Part shown: piece by piece, positions 1 through 12,772 of the stretch
How the letters are laid out: each line of letters begins with the position of its first letter
Numbering within the stretch: position 1 is the first letter of the stretch
NCBI GenBank assembly: GCA_034620365.1
Contig: JAQGEQ010000145.1
Coordinates: 62,001-126,000, forward strand
DNA from: Pegea sp. RAD2-039
Lineage: Eukaryota > Chordata > Thaliacea > Salpida > Salpidae
DNA length: 64,000 nucleotides
Direction: 5' to 3'
Position numbers and translations under genes: made by a program
The notes under the pieces: model-generated
What the model was told of the DNA's origin: nothing
What the model saw: the letters and a program-made list of their open reading frames with translations, nothing else
Databases searched by the model: none

Positions 1-2
1 AA

Positions 3-1834
3 ATGTCTAATGTTTATAGAATAATTTCTAGAAATTTTTCTGTTTCACCTCATTTTTATGCTTTTGATAAATATATACCTAAAAAATCGTTAAGTGATTT
101 TCACAAAAAGAAAGCTTATACCCCATTAAAGACACCACCTATGAGTATTGCAGCTAAGAAACTTGGGTAAGAAAAATATCCCTTTTAACTGATATCAATT
201 AGTTATTTTTAGATTTAAAAATAAAGTTGAAATGTATCCTGAATATCCTATGGAAGAACCACCTAAGATTTGGATGATTCAACAAACAAAAAAGTTGAAG
301 GGTTATCCTTACTGGGTTAAAAATATCATGAAAGAATTAGGATTAAGTAAAGTGAGTTTTTTTTATATTTTGATAATTATTTAGTCTTTTTCTCAGAAAT
401 ATTCAGAATATTATGTATTTAAGAGCTTTTAAATTATTATTTTTTAAAATTACTTATAATTTGTAATTTGTAAGTAGATATTCAATCTTAACCATTTTTA
501 TTTCATATATAATTACATAAAGTAAAGTTTTCTTCCTTGAATTATCAACTTATTGATTCAAATAAATCTAATTTATTTAATTAGATTAATTATCTGTTGG
601 TCATACTAAAAATAAATTTGATAAAGCATAAAAGTTTAATAAAGTCAAATTGGGTTTATTTATTTGATCTTTAAAAACTCGCCAACACCATTAAACAAAT
701 TTTTCTTGCATATAAATCTTGTAGCTTGTGGTCTAGGGCACTAAAACTTCTTTGCTACTAGCACCAACAGCAGCCAGCACTTTGTGAGCTTTTAAAAATA
801 ATTTTATTGATTTTTTTTATTAACTTTCTTTTAGGTTGGGCAAATTAGTTTACAAACAAATTCTCCGAAAATAAATGATTTGTTGTGGGATGTGAAAGCT
901 GTTGTAAAGTAAGTTTTGTTGATAAAATCCAAAAGTTTTACTTTCTCATCGATTTTTGTTTCGAAAATTATATTTGCACGATTTGATAAGTTATTAGAAG
1001 ACATTTTTGAAAGTTTTTTAATTTTGTGAAAGATTAGAAGCTTCCAACTCTAATTACTTGATTATTAACTTGCCAACTCACACGGTGTCTTTACCAATAT
1101 GGATGTCAACCTTGTAGTTGCTTGGGGGGAAGCAAAGCCTATGGGAGTCAACTCAGACAGAAAACCTCCACCTTGGTGTCCTTGGTGACACTAAACAGCG
1201 AATCTAAACAAGGGGGTTAACCAGCTTATGCTACTTTGCACTATAATCGAATGAAGTGAAGTTTGAATGTCGACTTCTATCTATCTACTACTTCAGTTGA
1301 TGATAAAATCTGTTTTAATTTATTTGTTTATAAATTGAGTTGAAATTAAAATCTTATAAGTTTTCTTTCATTTATTCTTACATAGAATTCAGCCAGTCAG
1401 ATTTCCTGGTGGTCTACCCACCGCTGATGATGTTGGTTACACAAAGCTTCTTTCAAATGGTGATTTTGTGATTAACAAAAGTATGAAACCAACTTATGTA
1501 GAAGATTCTATCCCATTACCTGATGAAAGTGATTATATGGTTAGTTTGTTGGTTCCTTGTACAAGTTCACTTCGTGTTGAATAAATAAACTAAAACTGAA
1601 TTTCAATAATTTTAAAGTTTTATAAAAAGTAAATCAGATTGAAAGCTAACTTATTGCTATTAGGTGGTAGATGGTTATCGAATGTGCACAAACTGTAAAC
1701 AGAAAAGATGCCTTCTGTTGGGAGTGTGTCAGAAATTAGTTGATCAATCAAAGAAAAATCCTCTTGAAGTCCTTGGACCACGTCTCTTCAATTTCGTTGA
1801 AAATCCCAACAAAAAATTGAAAAATGATAAATAA
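3..1834 (+). CDS. MRPL30: Mitochondrial large-subunit ribosomal protein L30 (uL30m), 5 exons
   Basis: Predicted exons 3-166, 213-351, 835-908, 1386-1539 and 1664-1834 join in frame to 233 codons. The N-terminus is basic and Ser/Thr-rich with RNFSVS, as expected for a mitochondrial targeting peptide. The uL30 core follows: KIWMIQQTK, then GYPYWVKNIMKELGLSK and KAVVKIQPVRFPGGLP, which match the MRPL30 signature (YW..I...LGL, V..I.P...P.GLP). The protein should sit in the mitochondrial 39S subunit. It is clearly longer than the vertebrate protein (about 160 residues): the last exon adds about 56 residues with a Cys pattern C-x2-C-x4-C-x5-C. An AATAAA lies at 1875-1880. The ATG is 3 nt from the window edge and an upstream start cannot be excluded. 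Identification is firm; exon ends were inferred by eye. Confidence 0.85.
1080..1250. repeat. GC-richer island inside MRPL30 intron 3, repeat-like
   Basis: This stretch lies in the 477-nt third intron and is visibly richer in G and C than its surroundings (runs such as GGGGGGAAGC and CCTCCACCTTGG). No open frame or splice-compatible exon was found. It looks like an old inserted repeat. No terminal repeats or Pol III boxes were recognised. Confidence 0.3.
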
Positions 1835-2189
1835 ATTATTTGTTGAATTGTTTCTATTTGTTTTTAATCATACTAATAAATTTATAAGACGAAATAAACT
1901 CAATTTGTTGCAACTTTTTCCATCTTATCATTTTAAAAGCTATTCTTGAAATTTATTTATTAAGTGAGTTTTATGAAGCTAGTATTCATCTCATGAAAGT
2001 TCTCTTATAAGATTACTAGCATCCAGGTAAAAATCCCACCAGTGATATAAGTAAAGAAATCATTTATAACGGATCTGTTCAAGTGAATAAATATTAATTT
2101 GATATTTCAATCTCATATTTCTGTTGATATGTTTAAACTGAATTTGTAAAACATGGTGGTAATTAGAATGACAAAAACATCTTTTTTCC

Positions 2190-2760
2190 ATTAAAGTTAA
2201 TCTTGAATTCTGTTCTTTTCGAACTCAACTGGGTTTGCTGTGTCAATTTCTTTATATTATCTATTAAAAGAAACAAATTCTGATTTTGTTGCGATTACTG
2301 ATCACTTCATCTACAGGCAAACCTTTTTTCTGTGGATCTGTTCCATCAACAACCTCATTTAGGTTATTTTCTTGCTTCTACGCTTTGCTATACCGAGACT
2401 TTCAGCATAAGCTGAAGCTTTATATAAGCTGAACTGAGATGTCAGGATCTCGTCAATTGTTATTCAATCAATGCATCATCAAAAGTAGCGTCTCGCGATC
2501 TTCATCGGAAATATATCTGAATTAAGTTACAACTTCAACGACTTTGCTTTTTGTAGTTCTTCTGATGTTGGTGTGACTTCATAATGTGGTCTTGAAGCTG
2601 CGCAGCAGTTTCTTTTACTTTACTGAGTTCACGAACTTTTTGGTTAGGACTTTTCGTAACAAATAGCAGATTGACTTGCTATTGTTGGAGGTGTAACTTT
2701 CTCCAGCCAAATTTTCATTTCTACCACCAGAACTTTTCTGTACTTTTATTTTTATTTGGT
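2190..2760 (-). pseudogene. Decayed coding relic, family not recognised
   Basis: On the minus strand, frames broken by stops and shifts still carry protein-like stretches. One reads SPNQKVRELSKVKETAAQLQ near 2570-2660; another reads DTANPVEFEKN near 2210-2250. Composition is less AT-biased than the flanks. It may be a processed pseudogene or a transposon remnant. I could not assign a family. Confidence 0.25.
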
Positions 2761-4400
2761 TCAGCTCTGGTTGTGTTAGTCTTCCGTTAGTTAGGGTATC
2801 TCACAGTAGTTAGCTAACTTTTTTGCATCTAGATTTGCTTCTAAATATATCCTACCTTTTTACATCAGTAGCTGCTTTAGTCTTTAATCTTTCGACTGCA
2901 GATTATTTCCATCTATTGGTTGCACTCTTTGTTGAGATTTGGTGTCGATTGTGATGTTTCAGAAGCTACTTCCTCTCGCAGTTTCTCGATAGAAGAGTTT
3001 GTTTCCCTCTATCATACAGGGCCCCGCAGTCCCCCAAGGGCTACCAAGGGCAAGTTACCAAGGGTTACAACTATTTGCCATTTTGTGAGCATCCTTATGC
3101 TTCACGTTGAAGGGTTAGACTTCCTTTAAAATGATATTATCTTACATTGTATCATACAATAAGATATTGTGATTAGAATCTTCATGTTAGTCTCAGTAAT
3201 ATATCAACAAACTTTCATGAAGAATATTAAAAAATTAATAATAATTGCAAATGATGAAGTAATCTGCTTTTTCTTTTTGATATTATTACATTTTTTTCAA
3301 TAAAACTTCTTTGTAGCTGTTACTATATAAAATGTCAATCATTTTTTTAAGTAGTTTTTAACAACTTTACAAGCACTAAGAATAACTGAAATTTTTACAC
3401 GACGTAAAGCTTGAAGTCTCTGAAAAGCTGCATTTATGATTAATACTTTTCCAATCAAACAATTTTTATTTAATATTACCTTATTGATTTATGTTTCAAA
3501 CTCTTTTAAAAATCTATTTTAAACTTTCTTCAAAGTTAAATTACCAATAAGATTTTTCTTCAAGAATTTTCAAGAACAATTGAAAGGCAATTTTAATTTT
3601 ATGTTAAACTGGCTTATTTAGATTGCTTTAATAATATGAATTTATTCTTTCTTGCATATATAAGTCAGAGACTTAAAGGATTTAGTATCGAGTTTATAGA
3701 TAATTGGTAGTAGAGATATATATAGACATTTTTATTAACTAAAAAAAGTGAAAGAAATATTAATGTGATAATTCTGAAATATTTTGAATAAATAAAATAT
3801 CAAGATAAACAATTGTATTTTTTTATTCCTTTTCTATTAATTTCCGAAGCAGCAGATGAAAGAAAGTTGAAATTCATACATGAAAGTTTAATTTTGATTA
3901 TGGTCAAGAATATGCTGAACTTAGATTCGCTAGTTTGTGACACAGCCTAGTGACCTGGGACTGTGACATCAACGGATTGCAAATTTTCTGGGTTTCATAT
4001 TCTTTGCTTCTCCTAAATTAGTGAGGATATTTATTCATAGTTTGGAAATCAAGCGCTTGTTGCTCAACGATGAGCAGATTACTGATTTTTAAGTTTTGTA
4101 CAAAAGATACTGATCAATTTTGGGATATTCAAGATCACATGATTAAGAATGACTTGATGGAACAGCTTGTGTCTCAGATTTCTGCATCACTACTTGTTAC
4201 TTGTTGCTGAGCATTTGTTGGTAATTGGCTGTACTGAGGCGTAAAATCTGTGAAATAAAACGAAATGAAATAAAAGTCAACTTTAAAGTTAGTGAGGTTA
4301 CATTGTAGATTGTATTTAAGTAATGTTATAAATATATAAGTATTAAATTTTGTGACTTTTTAAGTTTGTTGGTGATATAAATTGATTTAAGAAAAGTGCC
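2761..4400. other. Intergenic DNA with no supported gene
   Basis: No exon chain or recognisable protein was found on either strand. A short open frame at 2920-3129 (+) has no family resemblance. A GC-rich patch (3020-3070) and an imperfect AT-rich hairpin (about 3122-3168) are the only visible structure. Confidence 0.5.
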
Positions 4401-4420
4401 GAGGTAGCTGTTGTATATAC

Positions 4421-5610
4421 TTAGACGATAATAAGAAGAAAATATGAGGAGTACATGCTCTGTGAAGTATGGAGCCTTTTCAAATGGACTATGGATAATG
4501 TTATGGCTTCTTTGGTCGATAACCACCATGGTGGATGTGCAATGAATGATGATATTAAAAAATTAAAAAGCAAAGCACACAATGAAATGCAGAAAAAAGT
4601 TTTTAGTCTTTCTTTTCTTTGAAAATGTTTTTCTTCTCTGTCCTTCAGTTGTTTACGAAGTATAAAGCGCCAATTGGAGCAATCCACTGCAGTATCTTCC
4701 CAATTACAACTAGTGATGTTGAGCGTTTTCACATGGCGCTTGTAAGTACCCTTATAAAGAAGATAGGTCAATATTGCGTTTGCAGTCTGGTAGCTTCCCT
4801 TATAACAGATTCTTTGGGATCTTCCGTCTTCCGTCTTCCATCCAACAAACGTGTATAAGCCAGCCAAGTCTTTGCTTGCTGTAAATTGTTGTCAGACAAG
4901 TTGTGCTTCAAGACTTCTTAGTTTGAGATCTTTTGCTGCCACGTTAAATACGACGAAGACAACGAAAATGAAAGACGGCAGAGTTTATTTTTGTTTATTT
5001 TCTTTAGTCTTCGATAAAATTCAAGTTTTGCTGGCGTACAATAGCGTACTGCAGACAAATGCTCTATAGATGACAGCCTTGGTTTTGATAGGTATCTTTG
5101 GATTATCCCAGACTCTAGAATTAAACTCTACAAATGTACCATGTGCTTTACTGTTGATCTCAGCTTCTAATGATACTGATGATATTATTTTTGAATCGAG
5201 ATAAACGAGTTTATCTACAGCTAGGAACTGTTATCTTGACTAGACAGATTTTTAGTCCAAAGTCTGTAGAGGCTGATGAAAATTGGTCCATCAACATCTG
5301 TAGGTCTTTTGCTACAATTGCTGAGTCATCGGCAAAAAGTAGGTCGCGGATGTGGATCTTTTTAATTTGCTTTTCACCCATTGTAGAAATGGTTAAGTTC
5401 TTCTCTTGTTGGTTGATAATCTAGTTTGTGTATCATTGGTAACAATTGCCACATTGGTTTGTTGGTTTGTTGGGAGTAAGGAAGCAAAAAGTACTCAGCC
5501 CACTTTTCTAGTTGCTCCTCTCTATCATACAGCATCTCTCCTGTGGTAGATTGCATAGCAGTAGTCGGACGTTTTGTAGGTTTATTTCGTAAACGTCTAA
5601 CCCACATCTG
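4421..5610 (-). mobile_element. 5'-truncated LINE, reverse transcriptase to C-terminus
   Basis: On the minus strand, LINE-type pieces appear in the right order with frame breaks. Near 5550 is DREEQLEKWAEYF, the linker before the reverse transcriptase. Near 5280-5370 is RDLLFADDSAIVA, whose FADD is the catalytic motif. Near 5045 is FVCSTLLYA. At 4640-4860 come GWKTEDGRSQR and AVDCSNWRFILRKQL, typical of the C-terminal region of such elements. There is no intact ORF, so the copy is dead. Its clade (RTE-like or a related APE-type lineage) is uncertain. Confidence 0.7.
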
Positions 5611-5924
5611 TAATTGTTTGTCTCTACTTTCTAAGATATTCTCTTTATATCTTCTGCATCAGTGTGCCAACAGCTCATCACGTAAATCTTATAAATTTGT
5701 TAATTTAAAATTAAACTACAGATCATTCATACCAGCTCTTATTGATGAAAATAAAAATATTATCTCAGTGATTTTAAAGACACTGAACTTTGCAACAGAA
5801 GCTTTTATAAGTTCTTCACAAACGACAATGACTTCAAAAATATTATTCTTAAATCGAAAAATCTAATCTTATGGATGACTTTGTTTTCGATGAATTTAAT
5901 AATTTCCCTTTGACGTTTTCTTGA

Positions 5925-6790
5925 GATTTTCTCTAGTGTTGTCCAAAGTAACATTATTGGCCCTACTCTTTTCAATATTTTTATCAATAACATTAGAAAC
6001 AGTTCTACATCATTGATATTGCCTACAGTTCTACATCACTAAATAATTCAAGAAACTAATAATTACAACTAGTGATGTTGGGCGTTTTCACATGGCGCTT
6101 GTAAGTACCCTTATAAAAAAGATAGGAATGGCCGATATTACGTTTGTCGTCTGAAACTAAATTCTTTTTGCCGACGATGCCAAACTCTTAAGTACTAAAT
6201 CAGTTGCTTTTCAATTTCCTTTGGAATTCACTAATCTATGGCCTCAATCGAGAAAACTCAAGCTAGCCACCGACAAATGTTTTCAACTTTCAATACAAAA
6301 TCTTCAAGCTCTAGCTCAATATCAACATCAACTGACTTTTATTTAGACAGCAAAAAAAATACCAACGTCATGTCATTAAAGACCTGGGAATCTTTAGAAT
6401 AGATTCATTAACTTCAGATCAATTTCTCAAATGTTTTCAGACAAGAAATAAGTGGACCCTGTTAAAGCGTTTTGCCAAATATATCCGCTCTAAATTAGAG
6501 TTCAACTCTTCCTTATGGAGTCCTCACCTCATGAAAGATATCACAAATCTTGAATCCACTCAAAGATCGTTCACTAAAAAAGATTTTCTAAGATGCAGCC
6601 CACTATTTTTCTCATACGAAGACTGTCTCTACAAGCCTAATATTAGTTCCTTGCAATATAGACAACTTTTTCTTATCTTGTACTACTTTTAAAAATTCTT
6701 TTCGTCATCTTAACTTTAAAGAATAATTTAAAGATCATTATACTCCCATACATCCTCAGAGGTTCTTCAATAAAAATTAAACAACTTTAA
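5925..6790 (+). mobile_element. Broken CR1/Jockey-like LINE fragment
   Basis: In the plus direction there is a reverse transcriptase box reading NIIGPTLFNIFINNI at 5955-6000. The catalytic box FFADDAKL follows at 6164-6187. Further on come LATDKCFQLSIQNLQ and a region reading LEFNSSLWSPHLMKDITNLE, the usual pre-C-terminal block of CR1/Jockey-type elements (LEF.S..WSP...DI..+E). Several frameshifts and stops are present. The two RT boxes are pushed apart by an unrelated fragment at about 6061-6150. Confidence 0.6.
6061..6150 (-). repeat. Copy of part of the neighbouring minus-strand LINE
   Basis: About 90 bp nearly match 4690-4785, in the same plus-strand orientation (AATTACAACTAGTGATGTTG and GGCGCTTGTAAGTACCC in both). 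The piece therefore derives from the C-terminal region of the minus-strand LINE. It sits between two reverse transcriptase boxes of the plus-strand LINE, which suggests a nested insertion or local rearrangement. Confidence 0.65.
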
Positions 6791-6963
6791 TAACACCCAG
6801 TGGAGCAACATCTATTTAATTTTCTTAAGTTATACGTAACACTGCCAGTCTCATCACTTTTTTCTTCTATTTTGACATATCAAATTTGTTACTCATATAT
6901 ATTCATAAAAATTAAAAAAATTAAAATTAATTTGTTAATTAATACTTTCACATTCAAAAACTC

Positions 6964-8036
6964 TTAGCATTGTTCTTTACCTTGAGGTTGCTGCATTATC
7001 ACTACCCCAGCTGGTTGCTGCATCATTACCACGCCTTGAGGAGTTTGAACCATAGTTTGAGGTACGTAAGTCACTTGGTATTTAGAAGTAGTAGCTGACT
7101 ATAAAAAATATAACATAAGAGTAAAACTACTTAAGGCTTGAGGAAGTACTTGAAGAAATCAACGATTTAATAATTGATAATATTTAAAAGTAAACGCATT
7201 CTTTATTAATTTTAATTCTCTTTTTGAAGCAAAGTAAAAAGTAGAACAAAATTACTCGATAGCAGCAGCATTTGATGAGTTGACAACAATACGTAAAAGT
7301 GATTATCAGCATAAAAAATTTGACCAAACACAAAACACAAACCAAACCAATGATGACCAATATCGAAACAGTTCTGGCATAGAATTGGAAAACCTGGAAA
7401 AAATAATGTAATTAATATTTGTTTAAGGTTAACCAGAGTAAATTCCTAATGTTACAAATTCTACTTACTTTAGCAAGTAAAAATATAGAATCGAAGAAGC
7501 CAGTTAACTCGAAGAAACAACCAATTGAAGCGAAAATCATGTACGCTATCACCTAATGAAAGATTAAGAATATAAGATATCAGTTTAAATCATCTAAAAC
7601 TTTATAAGGTGTTTACAATAATATGAAGTATAAATGATAACATCTTGCGTCTTAGTTAAACAAGCTTTACTGAAATATTAAAGAGCTTATCGTGTAAGTA
7701 ATAAAGTTTTCAGTTTACTATTCCATCACCCGTTTTCTGATATCCAATTCTTATTCCAATCCCACCAGCCACCACTGTCTGTAAACTTGAGATTAGAGAA
7801 AGTTTTTAATAATCTTAGTAACAAAAAATACTTCTGAAATTATCTGAGTTTATGATTATTTAAAAACTTAAAGAATTTAGTAAGCGATTTAAAAAACTCA
7901 CAAAAGATGATGCCCATATAGATGCATGATTTAAAAAAGGAAGTATCCCGTAGTCTCCATATATCAAAATGGTGCCTGCTGTTCCCATAATAATACTTAT
8001 AATTGCAAGTATAAGCTCTACAATCTGTGAATTCAT
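6964..8036 (-). CDS. Small four-pass membrane protein, MS4A-like in layout
   Basis: Predicted exons (minus strand) 8036-7902, 7778-7719, 7552-7469, 7393-7256 and 7098-6964 all join in phase 0 and give 183 residues. Four hydrophobic segments are visible at roughly residues 7-27, 34-60, 66-90 and 100-128. The last ends in Cys-rich YCC and KCCCYR, likely palmitoylation sites. The cytoplasmic tail is rich in Gln, Pro and Val, with repeated MQQP. Both termini would be cytoplasmic. Four TM segments, short loops and a polar tail resemble MS4A/CD20-type or other small tetraspan proteins, but no diagnostic motif fixes the family. The start ATG is followed directly by the first TM segment. Confidence 0.6.
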
Positions 8037-10380
8037 TTTTTTATAAAATAACCTTTCAGAGTAAAACTGATTATTTGAAAAAATGAATTTATCTTTAAAG
8101 ACAATTTTCTTTTTATAGATGAAATCGATAAAAGTTACTTTATCTTATTCTCCCCAAAAATATTATTTTTCATAATTGTTGCTATGTTGCTACAATAAAG
8201 AAAAATTATTAATTTATTTATAATATATATAATCGTAATTTATCATAACACTAAATTCAAATTTAGTAAATTGTATCAATTCTAATTAACTGATATTTTG
8301 TAATAATACCGATGATTCGATTTTACAAAAATAAATCGAAATATTCAGAACTCTTATCTATATATTAAAGTCATAAACTAATAGAATTACAATTTACTAA
8401 AATTATTTAGAGTTTTTATTTTTTGTCGTTTTTTTTTGAGATACCAAAAGTATTTTGAGTTATTTTTATTCTTATCAGTAAACGTTTTAAATCTAAATTA
8501 AGCTAAAATTCAAAAATGAAAATATAAATGTAGTTTTTATTATTTGAAAAGATCTGAAACCCTGACCTTAAAACCAGAGTTATATTCAGTTAAATTTTTA
8601 ATCTGATGTGTTTACACCAAACAATTTTTTATATGATTATTTAAATTAATAATAGTTAAAATTATGCCTATTATAAAACTAAAACTCATTTAAGAAGTAT
8701 ATTTAGAAATAATTTTATTTTTGTGTTAGAATATATTAAAGCTAAAATATAATTTATAAAAGCAAAATTCACCCACCGAAATCATTTTCATTTGACGTCT
8801 TGTTTGAATCTTCTTCGTAAGAAGTCCATTGAATTGAGAGTTGTGAATCATACTCAGAGTTTCGAATTTGTAAACTTCATAAAACTTATTATCTTTTTAT
8901 GTTTGAAACCACACAAAAAATAGATCAAAACTTGATTAAAAACTAAAGCAATCTACTTTTACAATTAAAAATTATAATCTGAAACCATATCAGTTTAAAA
9001 GAACTTTGAAGCTTCAGTAAAACTTTACAAATATGTCAAAATCTTTTACAACTAAACAAAAAACAATTTTTCCTACTAATATTTACGTTCTCAAAGTGCT
9101 AAACATAACTTCAATCAAGATAATATCGAATCAAAGTCGGGCGTTGTGAAGTGCGCTTGTAATACAGCTGCTAAGAGGATTGAAAAGGTAGATGAAACAA
9201 AGCCCTGGGTGCAATATTGTGTTTGTACAAAAATTCTGCTGAATTTGTAACTTCCAGTCACGCGTTGAATAAAAATAAAAGAATTAATATTTGGGAAAGA
9301 TTTAACCACAAAATTTTTGAAGATATTGTTTGAATCTAACCCTGTAAAGTTTGTTAAAATAATAAATTTTAGTGAGTTTAAATTCAACGTTTTCTAAAAG
9401 TGCAACTGATTCAATATCAGTTATAAATATTGTGGCATAGCAGCATATTCTGTTTTATAAATCTTATTGAGATTACTTGTTAAATATTTGCCTGATTGTT
9501 TATTTCATTTCATTAAATTTTGTATCAAAATATCGTCAATTTTAAGTTACTTTTTCAGTTTTAAAGCTAAAAGTTTTAAGATGGAATAAAAATTTTCAAA
9601 GATACTATAAACAAAAGTTTTCAAAAATATTTCTGCGTTTTTAGATATAAATTTGAAGCTTAATAAGACTTTTAACAACTGGTAACTTGCATAACTTTTT
9701 CATAATTGAACCAAGCATCTTTGTGACACTTAAAAACAATTCTTTTTAACACTTACTAGCACCTTGTATTTTCTTCTTTCTTAAATTTCTTATAACATCA
9801 AAAGGAAATCTAAAATTATCAAAAGTTGATCTAAAGATGAACTATTTTTCTTTTTTCCTACGTTGTTTTGAACAAAACTGATCAAGTGTAAAAATATTTC
9901 TATTTTCTTTTGTTCCTTCGTCTAACTTTGGTATTCAAATTAAATGTAGTTTTACATTATGAATTTTTGTTGTTTAAAAAGTTTCGATATAATCATTGAG
10001 ACTAAAACTACGATTGCTAAAGTTCGCTAACTAACAATAAATTCTTTGAAAGAAAGATTTTTAAAAACATTATTTTATAAAACCTTGTCTGAATAGTTAT
10101 TGAAGAGTAATTATTTAATCTCTATCATTGTTCAACTTTTTATATAGAGTTATTCGTTTATTACAAAAAATTAAAATAATTTAATAACAAACGGAAATGA
10201 AAATAGTTTTTTTACCGGGATTCTTGTGTAAGTTAATATTTTCTTATATCTATGTTTAATCATTAGCAGGAAATTTTAAACTATGTTGATTTTAAACGCT
10301 TTCAATATGTTTGTTTTGAATTAAAAACACCATAAATAAGTTTAAATGTTTTTCTTGGCACTTAGTCATGAGCGAGTTTT
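8037..10380. other. Intergenic AT-rich DNA, no supported gene
   Basis: No exon chain or known protein was found. Around 9120-9230 a GC-richer patch weakly resembles the LINE segment at 4700-4790 (a GCGCTTGTAA core and CAATATTG-GTTTG). It may be a very old copy of the same element. The open frame overlapping it on the minus strand looks fortuitous. Confidence 0.4.
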
Positions 10381-10399
10381 TCTTAAACAAAAAAAAATA

Positions 10400-10950
10400 A
10401 AAAATTCAACGGAAAATGATGCAGAAGTTTCTGCAACTGATGCCAAGCAACCAACAAAATGATCGAGACCTAAGCAGCACTCTGAACACCGCAACAATCG
10501 GGTGGCTATAGTCGTCAAAACGCTGGGAATGGTAAAAGAAGTCGTACTTTCAAAAATTCAAAAATAAAAATACTAAAGTAAAAGTGCAACACACAAAGAT
10601 GTCACTATCGCAAAGATACTAGCGCAAAGGTGATTGAAACAAGCAAATAATATCGAGCATTAGAAGATCGGAAGCGGAAACAACAGCAACTTGCTTTTGC
10701 AAGATATGAGTGTTTACATGGTAACCGTATAGACGAGGAGAGGACTGTATATAAGACTTTTGATTAATGGAAAGCAACTCAAGCAAAAGAGCGCAAACAA
10801 GGTCTCAATATTTGCAAACCTTACGAAGAAGACGGTCAGATTATAAATAAGATAAACTATGGAAGAAGGAATTGATGGATCAAATCAGATCTTAGGGTTG
10901 TTGGCAGAACCAGACTCATGGACATGTTCAGATTAGGTGTTTGAAATATA
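10400..10950 (+). pseudogene. Processed-type pseudogene of a SERBP1/HABP4-like RNA-binding protein
   Basis: The stretch has no introns and reads through several frameshifts. Its best part is near 10750-10840: KTFD, then a stop, then WKATQAKERKQGLNICKP. SERBP1/HABP4/Stm1-family proteins carry TLDEWKA.Q followed by FNIRKP, so the stop (TAA) replaces the Glu codon GAA. Upstream are Arg/Gly/Asn-rich fragments such as GGYSRQNAGNGKRSRTF, which fit the basic middle of that family. Loss of introns together with stops and shifts suggests a retrocopy of a ribosome-associated mRNA-binding protein gene located elsewhere. Family assignment rests mainly on the DEWK block. Confidence 0.45.
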
Positions 10951-12772
10951 CAGAGTAAGTAAACTATAATTATTTCCTCGAAGTAATCAAATGATCGCTT
11001 TTCTCAAAATTGTGATCTGATATTTACAATTTCTTTTCGTTTTTATAAAAAATATTTTATTTTTATTCTTAACAAATAGCGATAGTCATTTTAATTTTTG
11101 GCAAATTAGCTTCGTTAAAAATAGAAGTCAAAGCTACTATTGTTTCGATGCTTTGAAAGCATGTTAAAAAAAAATTAGAATATCAGAATATTTTCTTGAA
11201 TGTTCAATATTAGAATCTGATTTTCTATCTTTGTTAGTCATCTTCTCTGATATTAAACTGTGTTTGGGTTCTGTCAATGTTTACTCATAAACTCTTGGTC
11301 GATTTAGCTTGAAAAACTGATTTATAAAGTGAATATTATTTATTTAATATTTCACAATAGGTGTTTTAACGTATGGATCAAAAGAGTATTTGAAGTTGAG
11401 TGCCAAAGTATCATTTTCTGGTTATTAAGCTAACAACGTTTGCTAGTATACTAGTGTAGTTTCAAATATTATAAAAAATATTTGTTAAAATTTTACTGAA
11501 TTTATAAGATAAAGTCTTTTTTCCTTTACTGTTAAAAGTTTTTATCCGATTTGAAAACAGCCTGTAGTGATAATTGAGGTATTCAAATATATGATTTAAT
11601 ATATTTTTGTCTTTATTAACCAACTTAAATATTTATAAAATTTATTTTAATTTATGGTTATAGTGATTGTAAAATCGAAAGTTTAATACTTTTATTGAAT
11701 TTCAACTGACAAAGTTTTTATATTTTATTAGCTATTATTAGTTTCTTCTCTTTATTTTTAAATTCTATAAAATTGAATTAATATATAATAGTGGTTTTTA
11801 AAATTAAAGGTTATTTTTTAATTAAACTTTTATGAATTTATTTTTGTGCTTGCATATTTTGTTGACAGTTTTAAAAAGTTACTGAATTATTATTTTGTAA
11901 TTTGGATTCACATTTTATTTCATAACTTCTATTTACTCGTACTTCTGTAGTGTTTCTATTCTTTTTTACTTTAATTATATTAAACTGATATTTAAAATCT
12001 TTTCATTATCCTTCCGTAGTCAACATTTTTGTTATAATTCGTCATCTGTTGCCATGAGTTTATAAATATAATAAATAAATTAATAAATGAATATTATAGT
12101 TAAAAGTAAATATTTAAATATTATATTTGAGTTTGTTCTTTAAAAGTATTTTCTTTCAATTTTTTATATGCTATAGAACTAATTCATCTGAACCTCGCAA
12201 AATATAAAGTTTATAAAGTATTTATTTTCATAATTAAAAATTTTCCTTAAGTATTGTTATTTTACAAATACCTAAAAATATTTTTAAGTTTAGATTTTTG
12301 TTACTATTTTAGTAACGAGCTGTTTGTAAAATACATAACTTTATCTAGTTAAATTTCCTAATAATATATTTTATCTATATTTTAGATTGAGTCAATTCAA
12401 TTTTTTTATGAGCAATCATTATCCATTCTTATAAAATTGTTCAAAATATTTAAATTGATTTTTTTATTATTTTTTATTTATAATTTTATCTAAAAGCTAT
12501 GAATAAATTATTTCATTATTATTTTTTTTGACATAATTAAGTAAAAATGTTTTCATCTAATTATAATTTCTATTTTGTTTGTAAAAAAATTACAACTTTT
12601 TATATTAGAAGAAATGAACAATTTTGAATTAGATTATGTTTAAAAGATATTGTTGAGTATTTCATAGTTAAATTTCATTTGAATGAATATAAAATGTTTT
12701 CTTTTTCTAATATATTTTCTCTTATTATTTTTTTAAAGTTTTTGATTATTACTTTAAATTTGTAAGTTAAAA
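10951..12772. other. Very AT-rich intergenic DNA upstream of PPP1R2
   Basis: Composition becomes extremely AT-rich from about 11000 to 12770, with long T and A runs. I see no exon, RNA gene or mobile-element motif. The last few hundred bases presumably hold the promoter of the phosphatase inhibitor gene, but no convincing core element stands out. Confidence 0.5.

Noticed and set aside
2920-3129. 69-codon open frame on the plus strand
   Set aside because: Composition and sequence give no hint of a protein family, and there are no neighbouring exons.
3122-3168. AT-rich imperfect hairpin that could be a terminator or MITE end
   Set aside because: Arms contain mismatches, no partner repeat was found, and such hairpins are expected by chance at this base composition.
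9115-9387. 90-codon open frame on the minus strand
   Set aside because: No family resemblance or splice partners; it overlaps a likely old LINE scrap and looks like chance.
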